A DNA stretch of 60,785 bases from an uncultured Cellvibrionales bacterium (GTDB lineage Bacteria > Pseudomonadota > Gammaproteobacteria > Pseudomonadales > Porticoccaceae). The stretch is from assembly GCA_913062605.1 (NCBI GenBank), contig CAJXWQ010000010.1, positions 1 through 60,785 on the forward strand, written 5' to 3'. Shown one piece after another: positions 15,621-25,300 of this stretch. The position numbers and the translations under genes are program-made. The notes under the pieces were generated by a model. The model searched no databases. It was not told the DNA's origin and worked only from the letters and a program-made list of their open reading frames with translations. Position 1 is the stretch's first letter. Each line of letters begins with the position of its first letter.

Positions 15621-15875
15621 ATGTCTCGTTCTCTTTTCGAAATCGTGGTGTTGCCTAATGGTGATATTGCACTTCAGCGTGCTAACGAAAAAGATGAGCC
15701 GTTAATCAGCATAAGCTTCTCCGATGAGGTTCAGGAATTTCTACTGGAAGCCAAAATGGATGTGGCAAAAGTGATGATCGATTCAGGTATTGAGTTATTT
15801 GAGCAGTTGGGCTCGGAAGGTATGTCGATGGAAGAGGGTAGCCTGGAAACAGGTAGCCCCCGTGTACTGCACTAA
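15621..15875 (+). CDS. Small conserved hypothetical protein
   Basis: An 84-aa acidic protein. It begins MSRSLFEIVVLPNGDIALQRA and contains EPLISISFSDEVQEFLLEA; a homologue with nearly the same start lies between topA and lexA in Pseudomonas as I recall. It looks like a small alpha/beta domain with no membrane segment or cysteine. Its stop is 51 bp from the convergent lexA stop. Function unknown; the neighbourhood conservation is the main reason to trust it. Confidence 0.75.
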   Translation: MSRSLFEIVVLPNGDIALQRANEKDEPLISISFSDEVQEFLLEAKMDVAKVMIDSGIELFEQLGSEGMSMEEGSLETGSPRVLH

Positions 15876-15926
15876 ACGCTATTTGCTTTAAGTGCTGCCT
15901 TTGCCCAGCTAGAAACTACCTTTCAG

Positions 15927-16544
15927 CTATACCGTTTGGGTACGAATCACACCTACCCCAAGCCCTTCAATTGAGAAGTCTTGTTCGCGCAAATCAACCA
16001 GGATAGGTTCAAGTTCTTCATTCTCTGGTAACAGTATAATTTCGTGGCGCTTACGAGTTTTCTTGAAGCGCTTTACAGTGACTTCATCTTCAATACGCGC
16101 TACAACGATCTGACCATTTTCAGCAGTTTCTGCCTTATGGACTGCCAGTAGGTCTCCATCCATGATGCCTACATCTTTCATACTCATACCGTGAACTCGC
16201 AGTAGGTAGTCAGCCTGGGGGTAAAACATATTTGCAGCGACTTCCAAATAATCTTCAATATTTTCCACGGCTAAAATTGGCTCTCCAGCAGCTACCCTAC
16301 CGATTAGAGGAAGACCTGATTGTTCCTCTTCAAGAATCCTGATACCACGGGAAGTGCCAGAAATCATTTCGATAACACCCTTACGAGCCAAGGCTCTAAG
16401 ATGTTCTTCAGCGGCGTTGGGTGACTTAAATCCCAGCTCATTGGCAATTTCAGCTCGGGTGGGGGGATAGCCAGTATTCTCGATATGCTGTTTGATCAGA
16501 TCGTAGATTTGTTGCTGTCTAGCGGTGAGTGCTGCTCTGGCCAT
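15927..16544 (-). CDS. lexA: LexA repressor
   Basis: A 205-aa SOS repressor with self-cleavage. The N-terminal winged helix (1-70) includes the recognition part [19 protein letters not shown]. The hinge holds the Ala86-Gly87 cleavage bond (RVAAGEPI), and the serine-lysine dyad is Ser121 (HGMSMKD) and Lys158 (VTVKRFKK). The ATG at 16544 is preferred to 16556 because GGGG lies 6 bases upstream and the family begins MARxxLTxRQ. Two tandem LexA boxes lie about 85-117 bp upstream, so it is autoregulated. In Pseudomonas sulA sits next to lexA; here no sulA-like gene is present. Confidence 0.96.
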   Translation of the reverse strand: MARAALTARQQQIYDLIKQHIENTGYPPTRAEIANELGFKSPNAAEEHLRALARKGVIEMISGTSRGIRILEEEQSGLPLIGRVAAGEPILAVENIEDYLEVAANMFYPQADYLLRVHGMSMKDVGIMDGDLLAVHKAETAENGQIVVARIEDEVTVKRFKKTRKRHEIILLPENEELEPILVDLREQDFSIEGLGVGVIRTQTV

Positions 16545-16628
16545 GATGTACCCCATTGAGTTGAATGATGACTATTTTTAATGAGTCGCTTTCGGCCGGA
16601 GCCACAAATGATCTGTGCAAAGCAACAA

Positions 16629-16661
16629 CTGTAAATAAATATAGCCTGTATCAAAAAACAG
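16629..16661 (-). promoter_or_regulatory. Two tandem LexA boxes in lexA promoter region
   Basis: CTGT-ATCAAAAA-ACAG (16646-16661) is a perfect CTGT-N8-ACAG LexA site. Next to it, CTGT-AAATAAAT-ATAG (16629-16644) matches at 7 of 8 positions. They are one base apart, a 17-bp period. The 332-bp gap between lexA and the divergent LOG gene holds little else that I can name, so these boxes probably govern lexA and might also affect the LOG gene, whose start is over 200 bp away. Confidence 0.85.
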
Positions 16662-16876
16662 TATATGGGGAAATTGCAATATTTGCCAAAGGTTTTTTTA
16701 AGGGGCTCCTGGATAATAAATTACAGGTGACAGGCTATACTTAAGTGTCTGTTTGTAAGATTAAAATATGCTTGATGTGGCCAGAAAAATAACTACAAAA
16801 GTTTTAGTTGGTGATGCGACAGCAAGTGCTATGGTAGTACTCACAGGCATAAAATAGCGGTAAGTAAGGAGGTTGT

Positions 16877-17533
16877 ATGGACGAAGCCAAAATCCCCGAG
16901 GCATGGCGTGTATTGCGCATCCAGTCAGAGTTGGTGGACGGTATTGAGTCTCTTGCCAAGTTGGGTGGCGCTGTCACTGTATTCGGGGGCGCTCGGTTTA
17001 AAGCGGGATCTGAATTTTACGAAGAAGCCCAGAAACTCGGCGCTATTTTGGGCGAGGCAGGCGTTCCTGTTATTACAGGCGGTGGCCCCGGCGTTATGGA
17101 AGGTGCAAACAAAGGCTGCTTTGCCAGTTCATCCGCCTCTGTCGGGCTGAATATTTCATTGCCAACCGAGCAGGAGCCTAACCCTTATCAAGATACGTCT
17201 CTTGAGTTTCGTTACTTCTTTGTTCGCAAGTTTATGTTTGTGAAGCACGCCGTGGGGTTTGTTATTTTTCCAGGTGGATATGGCACCATGGATGAGTTAT
17301 TTGAGGCCTTAACACTCGTGCAAACAGGTAAAGTAAGACCATTCCCTATTATTTTGCTGGGGGCTGACTATTGGCAGGGATTGGTTGATTGGATGCGGAA
17401 AACAATGTTGACCAATGGGTGTATTGAGGAGAGAGAATTACACTTGTTTACCATTGTTGACGATGCAGAATCAGCAGCGAAGGTTATTCTGCAACACTCA
17501 CGTATGCTACAGGCTCAGGAGATTGCTGAGTAG
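16877..17533 (+). CDS. LOG family protein (TIGR00730-type Rossmann protein)
   Basis: A 218-aa protein of the LOG (lonely guy) family. Proven members hydrolyse cytokinin riboside 5'-monophosphates or AMP to free base and ribose 5-phosphate. Both family motifs are intact: GGGPGVMEGANKG (68-80) and PGGYGTMDE (132-140), with the catalytic Arg and Glu expected there. The N-terminal 30 residues extend beyond the minimal domain. AAGGAGG precedes the ATG. It is divergent from lexA. In bacteria the role is usually nucleotide salvage. Confidence 0.87.
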   Translation: MDEAKIPEAWRVLRIQSELVDGIESLAKLGGAVTVFGGARFKAGSEFYEEAQKLGAILGEAGVPVITGGGPGVMEGANKGCFASSSASVGLNISLPTEQEPNPYQDTSLEFRYFFVRKFMFVKHAVGFVIFPGGYGTMDELFEALTLVQTGKVRPFPIILLGADYWQGLVDWMRKTMLTNGCIEERELHLFTIVDDAESAAKVILQHSRMLQAQEIAE

Positions 17534-17582
17534 TTGGCAATGAGTAGAAGAGGTAAGTGTCAGAGACCTAATGTTCTCCAGT

Positions 17583-17900
17583 TTAAAAGTCATCCAATCC
17601 GTAAATGCTGTCAAAGTCTAAATCTGAGAGGGGGTCATTTAAGTTCTCTGGTATATAGACATCATCAGCTATTGAGCTGTCTTCATTGCTCAGTTCGTAG
17701 GCAGCGCGCCAGTCTTCTGGGGGCTTGGCTGAGAGCAGGATCATCTGCTGCCAAGTATCAAAGTCAAGTTCACTGACTTCACCATCTAGATATTGAATTT
17801 CAACGGTACCGGCATTTTCATCTACGGCCACCACCTCAAAGATTTGGTCTTCGGTTGCGTCCTGATACCAGGCACCGATGACCGGTACTTGTGAAGCCAT
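17583..17900 (-). CDS. DUF6763-type conserved hypothetical protein
   Basis: A 105-aa acidic cytoplasmic protein. It begins MASQVPVIGAWYQDATEDQIFEVVAVD, has a beta-rich core (TVEIQYLDGEVSELDFDTW) and ends in a run of Asp, Leu and Ser. This matches the small family I know as DUF6763 in gammaproteobacteria. The ATG at 17900 is chosen over the GTG at 17915 since GGAGG precedes it. No known function. It converges on the LOG gene with 49 bp between the stops. Confidence 0.7.
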   Translation of the reverse strand: MASQVPVIGAWYQDATEDQIFEVVAVDENAGTVEIQYLDGEVSELDFDTWQQMILLSAKPPEDWRAAYELSNEDSSIADDVYIPENLNDPLSDLDFDSIYGLDDF

Positions 17901-18170
17901 GATTTTTTCCTCCACATTGTCTGAGTATCCAAACTATCACCAATCCATAGGCAACGCACCTCATACACTAGAACCATTAGGTTGTTAAAAATACGAGGAA
18001 ATTACTCATATGGAGTGCTTAGGTGAGACGGCGTGTGAGGAATTGAGGCTAACGTCCTTTATTCAAAAGAGTTTATTTTTTACAGCCTGTTTACGGGCTC
18101 AAAGGCTAAGAGCTAGATGACATAAAGGATTGTGTTGTACATGAAAAATTTGTCTAATTTTTGTAAGTAG

Positions 18171-18199
18171 TTGACAAGCCTTCTTCGCCTTCTTATGTT
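18171..18199 (+). promoter_or_regulatory. Sigma70 promoter of nagZ
   Basis: A consensus -35 TTGACA (18171-18176) and a -10 TATGTT (18194-18199) are separated by exactly 17 bp. Transcription would start near 18206, about 23 bases before the preferred nagZ ATG. The rest of the gap from 17901 shows nothing else I can name. Confidence 0.75.
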
Positions 18200-18228
18200 G
18201 CGCCTCCAACCTGATGAGATTTGATGCC

Positions 18229-19263
18229 ATGACGCTCGGTCCACTGATGCTCGACCTGGAAGGGTCGACACTGACAACTGAAGAAACAGAGTTAATTCAA
18301 AACCCTTGGGTAGGTGGCGTGATCTTTTTTGCCCGTAATTTTGAAAATCGTGAGCAAATTATGGGCTTAGTGGCTGAAATTAGAGCTATTCGTCCAGAAC
18401 TGCTGCTTTGTGTGGATCAGGAAGGTGGTCGGGTACAACGTTTTAAAGAGGGGTTTACCCGAATTCCTCCGATGCAAGTGCTTGGTGACCAAATGTGTGA
18501 GAACGCAGACAGGGGTGCAAAAAGTGCTGAAGCTTTTCTGCAGGATGTTGGTTGGTTGATGGCATCGGAACTACTGGCTTGTGGCATAGATTTTAGTTTT
18601 GCTCCTGTGTTGGATGTGGATCGTGTTCAGTGTGAAGTCATTGCTAATCGGTCTTTCTCTGATGATCCTGAGTTCGTTATTCTCTCTGCTAGAGCCTTTA
18701 TCAAGGGTATGCATGAGGCTGGGATGGCGGCAACGGGTAAACACTTCCCCGGTCATGGTGGTGTGAGGGCCGACAGTCATCTTGAAACACCCTATGACGA
18801 CCGTTCCCTTGAGACATTGCAGGGCAGAGACTTGCTCCCTTTTATTTATCTGGCGAATGAGTTGGATGCAGTGATGCCTGCCCATATTGTATTTCCTTCC
18901 ATCGATAGAGATGCTGTGGGCTTTTCACACTACTGGTTACAGAAAGTACTTCGTGAAGAGCTTCAATTTGATGGGGTAATTTTCAGTGATGACCTCTCCA
19001 TGAAGGGGGCAGATGTGGCGGGTAGTTACGCGGATAAAGCTCGCTGTGCCCTCCAGGCGGGCTGTGATATGGTGCTGGTGTGCAACCATCGCCAAGGTGC
19101 ACTGGACGTGTTGGATTACCTGAAAAACAGTGGTATTGAACCCTCATCCCGGTTATCTACAATGTCTGCAAGGCAATCACTGAACTGGGAGAATTTAGTT
19201 AGCACTGAACGCTGGTTATCTACCTCTGCGGCATTGTTGGCTCTTCAAACTTCTTGTCTATAA
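18229..19263 (+). CDS. nagZ: Beta-N-acetylhexosaminidase NagZ
   Basis: A 344-aa GH3 enzyme that removes GlcNAc from anhydro-muropeptides in the cytoplasm during peptidoglycan recycling. It starts MTLGPLMLDLEG as the family does. KHFPGHG (171-177) with the following DSHLETP forms the acid-base His loop, and the nucleophile Asp lies in FSDDLSMKGA (252-261). The ATG at 18229 is preferred to 18214: the promoter at 18171-18199 would leave only about 8 bases before 18214. Length is normal. mscS follows 24 bp later, so an operon with mscS and mtnP is likely. Confidence 0.94.
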   Translation: MTLGPLMLDLEGSTLTTEETELIQNPWVGGVIFFARNFENREQIMGLVAEIRAIRPELLLCVDQEGGRVQRFKEGFTRIPPMQVLGDQMCENADRGAKSAEAFLQDVGWLMASELLACGIDFSFAPVLDVDRVQCEVIANRSFSDDPEFVILSARAFIKGMHEAGMAATGKHFPGHGGVRADSHLETPYDDRSLETLQGRDLLPFIYLANELDAVMPAHIVFPSIDRDAVGFSHYWLQKVLREELQFDGVIFSDDLSMKGADVAGSYADKARCALQAGCDMVLVCNHRQGALDVLDYLKNSGIEPSSRLSTMSARQSLNWENLVSTERWLSTSAALLALQTSCL

Positions 19264-19287
19264 ATATCGCAAAAGGAATAGGTCCCT

Positions 19288-20427
19288 ATGCAACTTCTGG
19301 AAAATTGGCTAGTAAAAATTATGGGTGAACAGTACCTGTGGATGGTCGAAATTTTTCTGATTGTCTTTGTCGCTATGATGCTCGGTTATCTCGTTAACAA
19401 GGTGATCAATTATCTTGAGGCCCATGCTGCGCGTACCAGTACAGTTTGGGATGATGCATTGATCGAAGCATTCCGCCGCCCAGCGGTGTGGGGCATCTGG
19501 ATTCTAGGGGTCAATATGGCTGCTGCGGTGGCCGCCAGAGTCTCTGAATCAGAATGGTATGAGCTTATTGAGCCTATTAACCGGGTCGCTGTGATTTTCT
19601 TGTGCGCGCTGTTCCTGGTAAACCTTATTAAGCGTGCTGAGCGTAATCTGGTTCATCCTGACTATATGGCTGAGCCCATGGATGAAACCACCGTCAGGGC
19701 GATTGGCAAACTACTGCGTGCTTCTATCATTATCACTGCCATCCTGATAGCGATGCAGGTGTTTGGCTACAGTATTTCCGGGTTGCTTGCTTTTGGTGGT
19801 ATTGGTGGCTTGGCTGTGGGCTTTGCCGCAAAAGATTTGTTGGCGAATTTCTTTGGTGGTTTGATGCTGTATTTGGATCAGCCCTTCAAAGTAGGTGACT
19901 GGGTTCGTTCGCCTGATCAGGAAATAGAGGGTACCGTGGAAGATGTGGGTTGGCGTCTTACCCGTATCCGTACCTTTGATAAGCGCCCACTCTATATTCC
20001 AAATTCTATTTTTAACAGTATTTCAGTAGAAAACCCCTCTCGGATGTCGAATCGTCGCATCTACGAAACCATAGGTATTCGTTATGATGATATTGGGAAA
20101 ATGGAAGTCATCGTAGAAGATGTACGGCGGATGCTGCGCGAGCACCCCGAAATCGATCAGAGTCAGACATTGATCGTTAATTTCAATACGTTTTCTGCCT
20201 CCTCACTGGATTTCTTTATTTACACGTTTACCAAGACCACTAAGTGGGTCAAGTACCATGAAATTAAACAGGATGTTCTATTGAAAGTGAGTCAGGTGAT
20301 TGCCAGTCATGAGGCTGAAATTGCCTTTCCTACTTCTACGGTACATCTTCCTGATCAAATACATTTAGCTCAGATAGATGATAGCCCTCAGCCTATTTCC
20401 CCTCAGCCTATTTCAGCGGCGCCTTAA
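19288..20427 (+). CDS. Small-conductance mechanosensitive channel, MscS family
   Basis: A 379-aa channel with about five hydrophobic segments: three in the N-terminal half, then the MscS core. The pore helix reads GGIGGLAVGFAAKDLLANFFGG (Gly/Ala-packed as in TM3). The beta domain FKVGDWVRSPDQEIEGTVEDVG follows directly. It is somewhat longer than E. coli MscS because of extra N-terminal helices (YnaI/MscM-like). The tail ends in a duplicated peptide, SPQPISPQPIS, encoded by a 15-bp tandem repeat. Its TAA overlaps the mtnP ATG by one base, which indicates translational coupling. Confidence 0.9.
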   Translation: MQLLENWLVKIMGEQYLWMVEIFLIVFVAMMLGYLVNKVINYLEAHAARTSTVWDDALIEAFRRPAVWGIWILGVNMAAAVAARVSESEWYELIEPINRVAVIFLCALFLVNLIKRAERNLVHPDYMAEPMDETTVRAIGKLLRASIIITAILIAMQVFGYSISGLLAFGGIGGLAVGFAAKDLLANFFGGLMLYLDQPFKVGDWVRSPDQEIEGTVEDVGWRLTRIRTFDKRPLYIPNSIFNSISVENPSRMSNRRIYETIGIRYDDIGKMEVIVEDVRRMLREHPEIDQSQTLIVNFNTFSASSLDFFIYTFTKTTKWVKYHEIKQDVLLKVSQVIASHEAEIAFPTSTVHLPDQIHLAQIDDSPQPISPQPISAAP

Positions 20428-21197
20428 TGAAGGTAGGTATTATTGGTGGTAGTGGTTTTGACGATTTTGGTGAGCTGAATGTTCGGGATCGATTGACACC
20501 CACGACCAGCTGGGGAGAACCTTCTTCCCCCCTGATTTGTGGTGCGTTTGGAAATACAGAGGTGGTGTTTCTTGCTCGCCATGGGGAAACCCATGGTATC
20601 CCCCCCCACCGAGTTAACTACCGAGCCAATATCGCAGCGCTGAAAGACCAGCAGGTATCCGCCATCTATGCGGTGAATGTCGTCGGTGGTATTAATAGGG
20701 AAATGTGCCCTGGGGATGTGGTGATACCAGATCAAATCATCGACTACACCTGGGGGCGGGAGCACACCTATTCAGATGGCCCTAGTTCAGGTGGTCCCAG
20801 TTTAGATAGCCCTAGTGTTCCATTACAGCATGTAGATTTTACCAACCCCTATGACGCTACCTTGAAAGACAAATTGCTACAGCAGGCTATTCCCTTGGGG
20901 TTACACGTGCATGCGGGTGGTGTTTATGGTGCTACTCAAGGGCCCAGGCTCGAAACGGCCGCTGAAATTGCCCGGATGGAGAGAGATGGCTGTGACATTG
21001 TGGGTATGACTGGAATGCCAGAAGCGGCTCTGGCCCGTGAATTAAACATTCCCTATGCCTGTTTAGCCTTGGTTGTTAATTTGGCGGCAGGTCTGGGTGA
21101 TGGTGATATTTCTATGGGCCAGATACAGCAGACGATTGATTTACGGATGGCAGATATTCGTCGATTACTGGTAGCCGTGGCAAAAAATACCGAATAG
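20427..21197 (+). CDS. mtnP: S-methyl-5'-thioinosine / thioadenosine phosphorylase
   Basis: A 256-aa purine nucleoside phosphorylase-fold enzyme of the MTAP/MTIP group. It phosphorolyses the methylthio-nucleoside left by polyamine synthesis and so returns methionine and purine. Seen: the phosphate loop GIIGGSGF (4-11), ARHGETHGIPPHRVNYRAN, GVYGATQGPRLET and GMTGMPEAALARE. In Pseudomonas the gene at this genomic position codes for the methylthioinosine-specific form, and the GMTGMPEA motif may agree. An unusual Ser/Gly/Pro stretch (SSGGPSLDSPS, about 116-126) looks like a loop insertion. It is coupled to mscS by a TAATG overlap. Confidence 0.9.
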   Translation: MKVGIIGGSGFDDFGELNVRDRLTPTTSWGEPSSPLICGAFGNTEVVFLARHGETHGIPPHRVNYRANIAALKDQQVSAIYAVNVVGGINREMCPGDVVIPDQIIDYTWGREHTYSDGPSSGGPSLDSPSVPLQHVDFTNPYDATLKDKLLQQAIPLGLHVHAGGVYGATQGPRLETAAEIARMERDGCDIVGMTGMPEAALARELNIPYACLALVVNLAAGLGDGDISMGQIQQTIDLRMADIRRLLVAVAKNTE

Positions 21198-21229
21198 GTT
21201 CAACTTATGGGAACGGTGAGCGGTATTGT

Positions 21230-21487
21230 ATGGGATGTGTAAACCGTACTATTTTGGCTCTGTGTTGCCTTATGGGTGTGATGTCAGGTGCGTCGGCAAC
21301 TGTGTACAAATGTGTAGATGCTAAAGGTAATACTACATTTAGTGACAGACCCTGCTCACCGTCTGCGGAGGTTGTTGATAAAGGCGGTCATGACAGTACT
21401 GAGAAGAAGAAAGCTAATGATGCTCCAAAGAAAACCAAGGGCGCTTGGGGCGGGTATCTGGGGCGTGCCAGAAAAGTAGGGGAATAG
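21230..21487 (+). CDS. Secreted DUF4124 domain protein
   Basis: An 85-aa exported protein. A signal peptide (hydrophobic ILALCCLMGVMSGASA) precedes the DUF4124 signature VYKCVDAKGNTTFSDRPC, in which two Cys flank the Lys-Gly-Asn turn and may form a disulfide. A Lys-rich tail follows. DUF4124 proteins are periplasmic and functionally unknown. It lies 32 bp after mtnP on the same strand and converges on csiV. Confidence 0.82.
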   Translation: MGCVNRTILALCCLMGVMSGASATVYKCVDAKGNTTFSDRPCSPSAEVVDKGGHDSTEKKKANDAPKKTKGAWGGYLGRARKVGE

Positions 21488-21500
21488 TGATTAACCCAGG

Positions 21501-22379
21501 CTAATCATTAACGGGTGTGTCCACTGATTCTTTCTCATATTTACTAACAAGTACTAATACACCCATTTCAGGGTGGTCCAAATAGGTAACCTCATCACGG
21601 AAAACTCGCGAAGATTGTTCCAGCGTGATGATATCTGCCACCTGAAATTTGGCACTATTTAGGGTTGAAGGGATGAATTCCTCTGATACTTCGGTATCGG
21701 GTAGGTCGGGTAATGTTGGCCAGATTAATGACGATTCTTTTGATACCGGACTTTTGGGTGAATATATTCCGGGTGTGGCTGTATCAGAATGAACCGTCTC
21801 CATCACTAACGATGGGGCTAATGAAGCAAAGCGGGCTTTCCACAGATTGGCTTGAATGTGCAGGTAACGATTCTTAACCAGTCGAATACTGCCTTCCAGT
21901 TCATGGTGGTTGCCGTATTGCTCTCCCCCTTGAAGTAATATCCAAGGACTATGTTGGAAATCCAGCCCCTGTTGACGCCATGCTTTGTGATAAAGAGGTT
22001 TGTATCCCGGGGCGCGTTTTAATGCATGATGATCCGGCCCAAGTTTGAGTGAATTTTGGGGCAGGGCAGCATAGGATTCTATATCAGCCTCTGCCAAGCT
22101 GCTTGTTGAGACATTTGGATTCAACACCGAATCTGTTTCTAAAGACGCTGTATTTACTATCCTGTTTTGAGGCGATGAGGGGTCATAAAGGTTTCGCCAG
22201 TTATCAGGGTAGCTGAGTTGAACGTCCATGCGATGCTTCTCTTCCCTGTATAAATCCTGCTGACTAAAAATAAGAATTTCAATTTGATACCAAGGGGTAT
22301 CTTCTACATCCACCGCCTGCGCAATGACCGGTAGTGTGATAAATACAAGAATGGAGACAATGTGGCTCAGGCGGCTCAT
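21501..22379 (-). CDS. csiV: CsiV family periplasmic protein
   Basis: A 292-aa exported protein with a signal peptide (MSRLSHIVSILVFITLPVIA) and the typical opening DTPWYQIEILIFSQQD. CsiV was described in Vibrio cholerae as a peptidoglycan-binding activator of PBP1a through LpoA and is encoded beside mfd, as here. LRLVKNRYLHIQANLW-like repeats of aromatic and basic residues are seen in the middle (GSIRLVKNRYLHIQANLW). Its ATG overlaps the mfd stop by one base (TAATG), so it is translationally coupled to mfd. The family call rests on the motif and the neighbour. Confidence 0.85.
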   Translation of the reverse strand: MSRLSHIVSILVFITLPVIAQAVDVEDTPWYQIEILIFSQQDLYREEKHRMDVQLSYPDNWRNLYDPSSPQNRIVNTASLETDSVLNPNVSTSSLAEADIESYAALPQNSLKLGPDHHALKRAPGYKPLYHKAWRQQGLDFQHSPWILLQGGEQYGNHHELEGSIRLVKNRYLHIQANLWKARFASLAPSLVMETVHSDTATPGIYSPKSPVSKESSLIWPTLPDLPDTEVSEEFIPSTLNSAKFQVADIITLEQSSRVFRDEVTYLDHPEMGVLVLVSKYEKESVDTPVND

Positions 22380-25300
22380 TAATGAATATTCTCTGTTGGC
22401 GTCAGCTGGTTTAAAAATATTTGGACTTGTTCCAGTCGCTGCTCTGTGGTGTTCATTGGCGCTGTAGGGGGCGCTGTAAATTTTAGGGTGGTCGCGCCCT
22501 GTAGTCGATAGACCTCGGGTTGTTTTTGTACCAACTGAACAATAGTCAGCGGGTCTACAACCGTATCACTGCCAAAGTCGATACGTCCACCCATTGGGCC
22601 AGCTTCTAGTTTACTTATGCCCATCTGCCGGGCCTGTAGTTTAAGCTCTGTCACTTGGTAAAGGTTTTTCAAGTAATCTGGTAGCAGGCCAAAGCGGTCG
22701 ATCATCTCTACCTGCAGCTCTCTTAGATCTAAACTGGAGTTGGCATTGGCAATACGTTTGTACATCATGAGTCGCATATGGACGTCAGGAAGATAGTCTT
22801 CGGGTATCAATGCCGGAATATTCAGATTGATCTCAATATCCTCAGACATATGAATATCTAATTCGATGGATTTACCTTTGCGGATAGCATCCACAGCACG
22901 TTCAAGCAGTTCCATATAGAGAGTAAATCCAATGGACTGAATGTGGCCGCTTTGACCTTCTCCCAGGAGTTCACCCGCGCCACGAATTTCCAGGTCGTGG
23001 GTGGCCAGAGTAAATCCAGCCCCCAGTTGATCCGCACTGCTAATAGCTTCAAGCCGTTTCACCGCATCGGTGGTCATTGACTTGGGGTTAGGTGTCAGCA
23101 TGTAAGCGTAAGCCTGGTGGTGTGAGCGGCCCACACGGCCTCGCAGCTGGTGTAATTGGGCGAGACCAAACTTGTCAGATCGGTCGATAATAATAGTGTT
23201 GGCGCTGGGTATATCGATGCCAGTTTCAATGATGGTGGTGCAGACCAAAATATTAAAATGTTGATGGTAGAAATCTGACATCACTTTTTCTAGTTGCCGC
23301 TCTCTCATCTGACCGTGAGCAATTTCAATACGCGCCTCAGGTACTAGCTCTTGCAGTTCACGGGCCGTTTTTTCAATACTCTTTACTTCGTTGTGGAGAT
23401 AGAAAACTTGCCCTCCACGTAGAATTTCACGAAGAATTGCCTCTCGGGTGACCCTCAGATCACTTTGGTGAACAAAGGTTTTGACTGAGAGCCTTTTGGC
23501 GGGTGGAGTGGCAATAATTGATAAATCTCGAACACCGGACATCGACAGGTTAAGGGTGCGAGGAATCGGAGTGGCAGTAAGCGTCAGAATATCCACTTCA
23601 GCACGCAGGGCTTTGACTTTCTCTTTCTGGCGAACCCCGAAACGGTGTTCTTCGTCAATAATCAGTAGTCCAAGATTACTGTAGTCGATGTCTGTATGTA
23701 GCAGCTTGTGGGTACCAATTAAAATATCCACTTTGCCACTGGCAGTATTGGCCAGTACCTCATCCTGCTCTTTAGCGGTACGGAATCGAGAGAGTTCCTC
23801 GATGGTCACGGGCCAATTAGCAAAGCGATCACGAAAATTTTCCAGATGCTGGTGTGCCAGCAACGTCGTGGGCACCAACATAATCACCTGTTTGCCGCTG
23901 GAGACCGCAATGAAGGCAGCACGCATGGCGACCTCCGTTTTGCCAAACCCAACATCACCACAGACCAATCGATCCATGGGTTGTTCGGATAGCATATCCC
24001 GTTTAGTCGCCTCGATAGTGTCCAGTTGGTCCGGTGTTTCTTCAAAGGGGAAGTCTGCACAAAATGTACGATAATCTTCTTCAGGGTCATGACAGGCAAA
24101 CCCTTTCCTTGCTGCACGAGTGGCGTAGATATCCAGTAACTCGGTGGCGGTGTCACGAATTTGTTTGAGCGCTTTATCTTTGGCTTTTTGCCATTGCTCA
24201 CTGCCGAGTCTATGTAGTGGGGCAAGCTCTTCTTCGCTGCCGCTGTAACGGCTGATCAGGTGAAGTGACGATACCGGCACATAGAGTTTGGCTTCATCAG
24301 CGTATTCCAGTGTGATAAATTCCTGAGGTTCGCCACCAGCAGTGAGCGTTTGTAAACCGCGGTAGCGTCCCACACCGTTGTCTATATGCACAACGGGTGC
24401 ACCAACCCGCAACTCGGTGAGGTTTTTAATCACCTGATCGGCATCTTCACGCTGTTTACTTCGCCGCCGCCGCTGCATGACCTGTTGGCCAAATAGCTCT
24501 GATTCACTGATCAGGCAAATGCCGGGTTTATCAAGGGATAATCCACGAGCAAGAGGGTAAACGGTGATCGCAATTGGGTGGTCGCTATTGATAAATTCTG
24601 ACCAGCTTTTCATTTCAATGGGGTGAATGTCGATACGAGCGAGCAGTTCCAGTAATGTTTCACGGCGTCCGGCGGATTCGGCACAAAATAGTACTCGCTG
24701 ATCGGTGGTGAGAAGATAGCGCTCCAGTTTTGTGAGCGGGTTCTCCGCTTTGGCATTGATGGCGACATCCTGTGGCGCCTGAATGGCCAATGACCATTGG
24801 TTTTTCGTACCGGTATTGCTGTCAGTGAGCAGTTGCGTGCGAGGGTAGTTTTTTAAGTGACCGAACAACTCATCAACGGGAATAAATACTTCATTGGGTG
24901 GCAGTAGGGGCCTTGTTGGATCGATATTGTATTCTTGGTGACGATGGCTCAATTCTTTCCAGAATTTTTCAGCAGCTTGGTCAATGGCACCATCAGAAAA
25001 AACCAGACAATTTTTTGGCAAATAGTCGAAGAGAGTGGCGCACTTCTCAAAAAACAGCGGTAAAAAATACTCAATACCCTGAGAGGTGATGCCTTCGCTT
25101 ACATCCTGATAGAGGGGGCAGCGCCGATGATCCACATCAAAATGGGTCAGCCAGTTGTCTTTAAATCGCCGGATGGCGGACTTGTCCAGTGGAACTTCTC
25201 TCGCGGGTAAGAGGCAAATGTGGTCCGTTTGAGAGAGTGTGCGCTGAGTTTCCGGATCAAAGGTTCGCAGGGTTTCAATTTCATTGTCGAACAGGTCGAT

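Noticed and set aside
21488-21507. TGATTA...TAATCA inverted repeat between the DUF4124 gene and csiV as a terminator
   Set aside because: Only a 6-bp AT-rich stem without T-tract; too weak.
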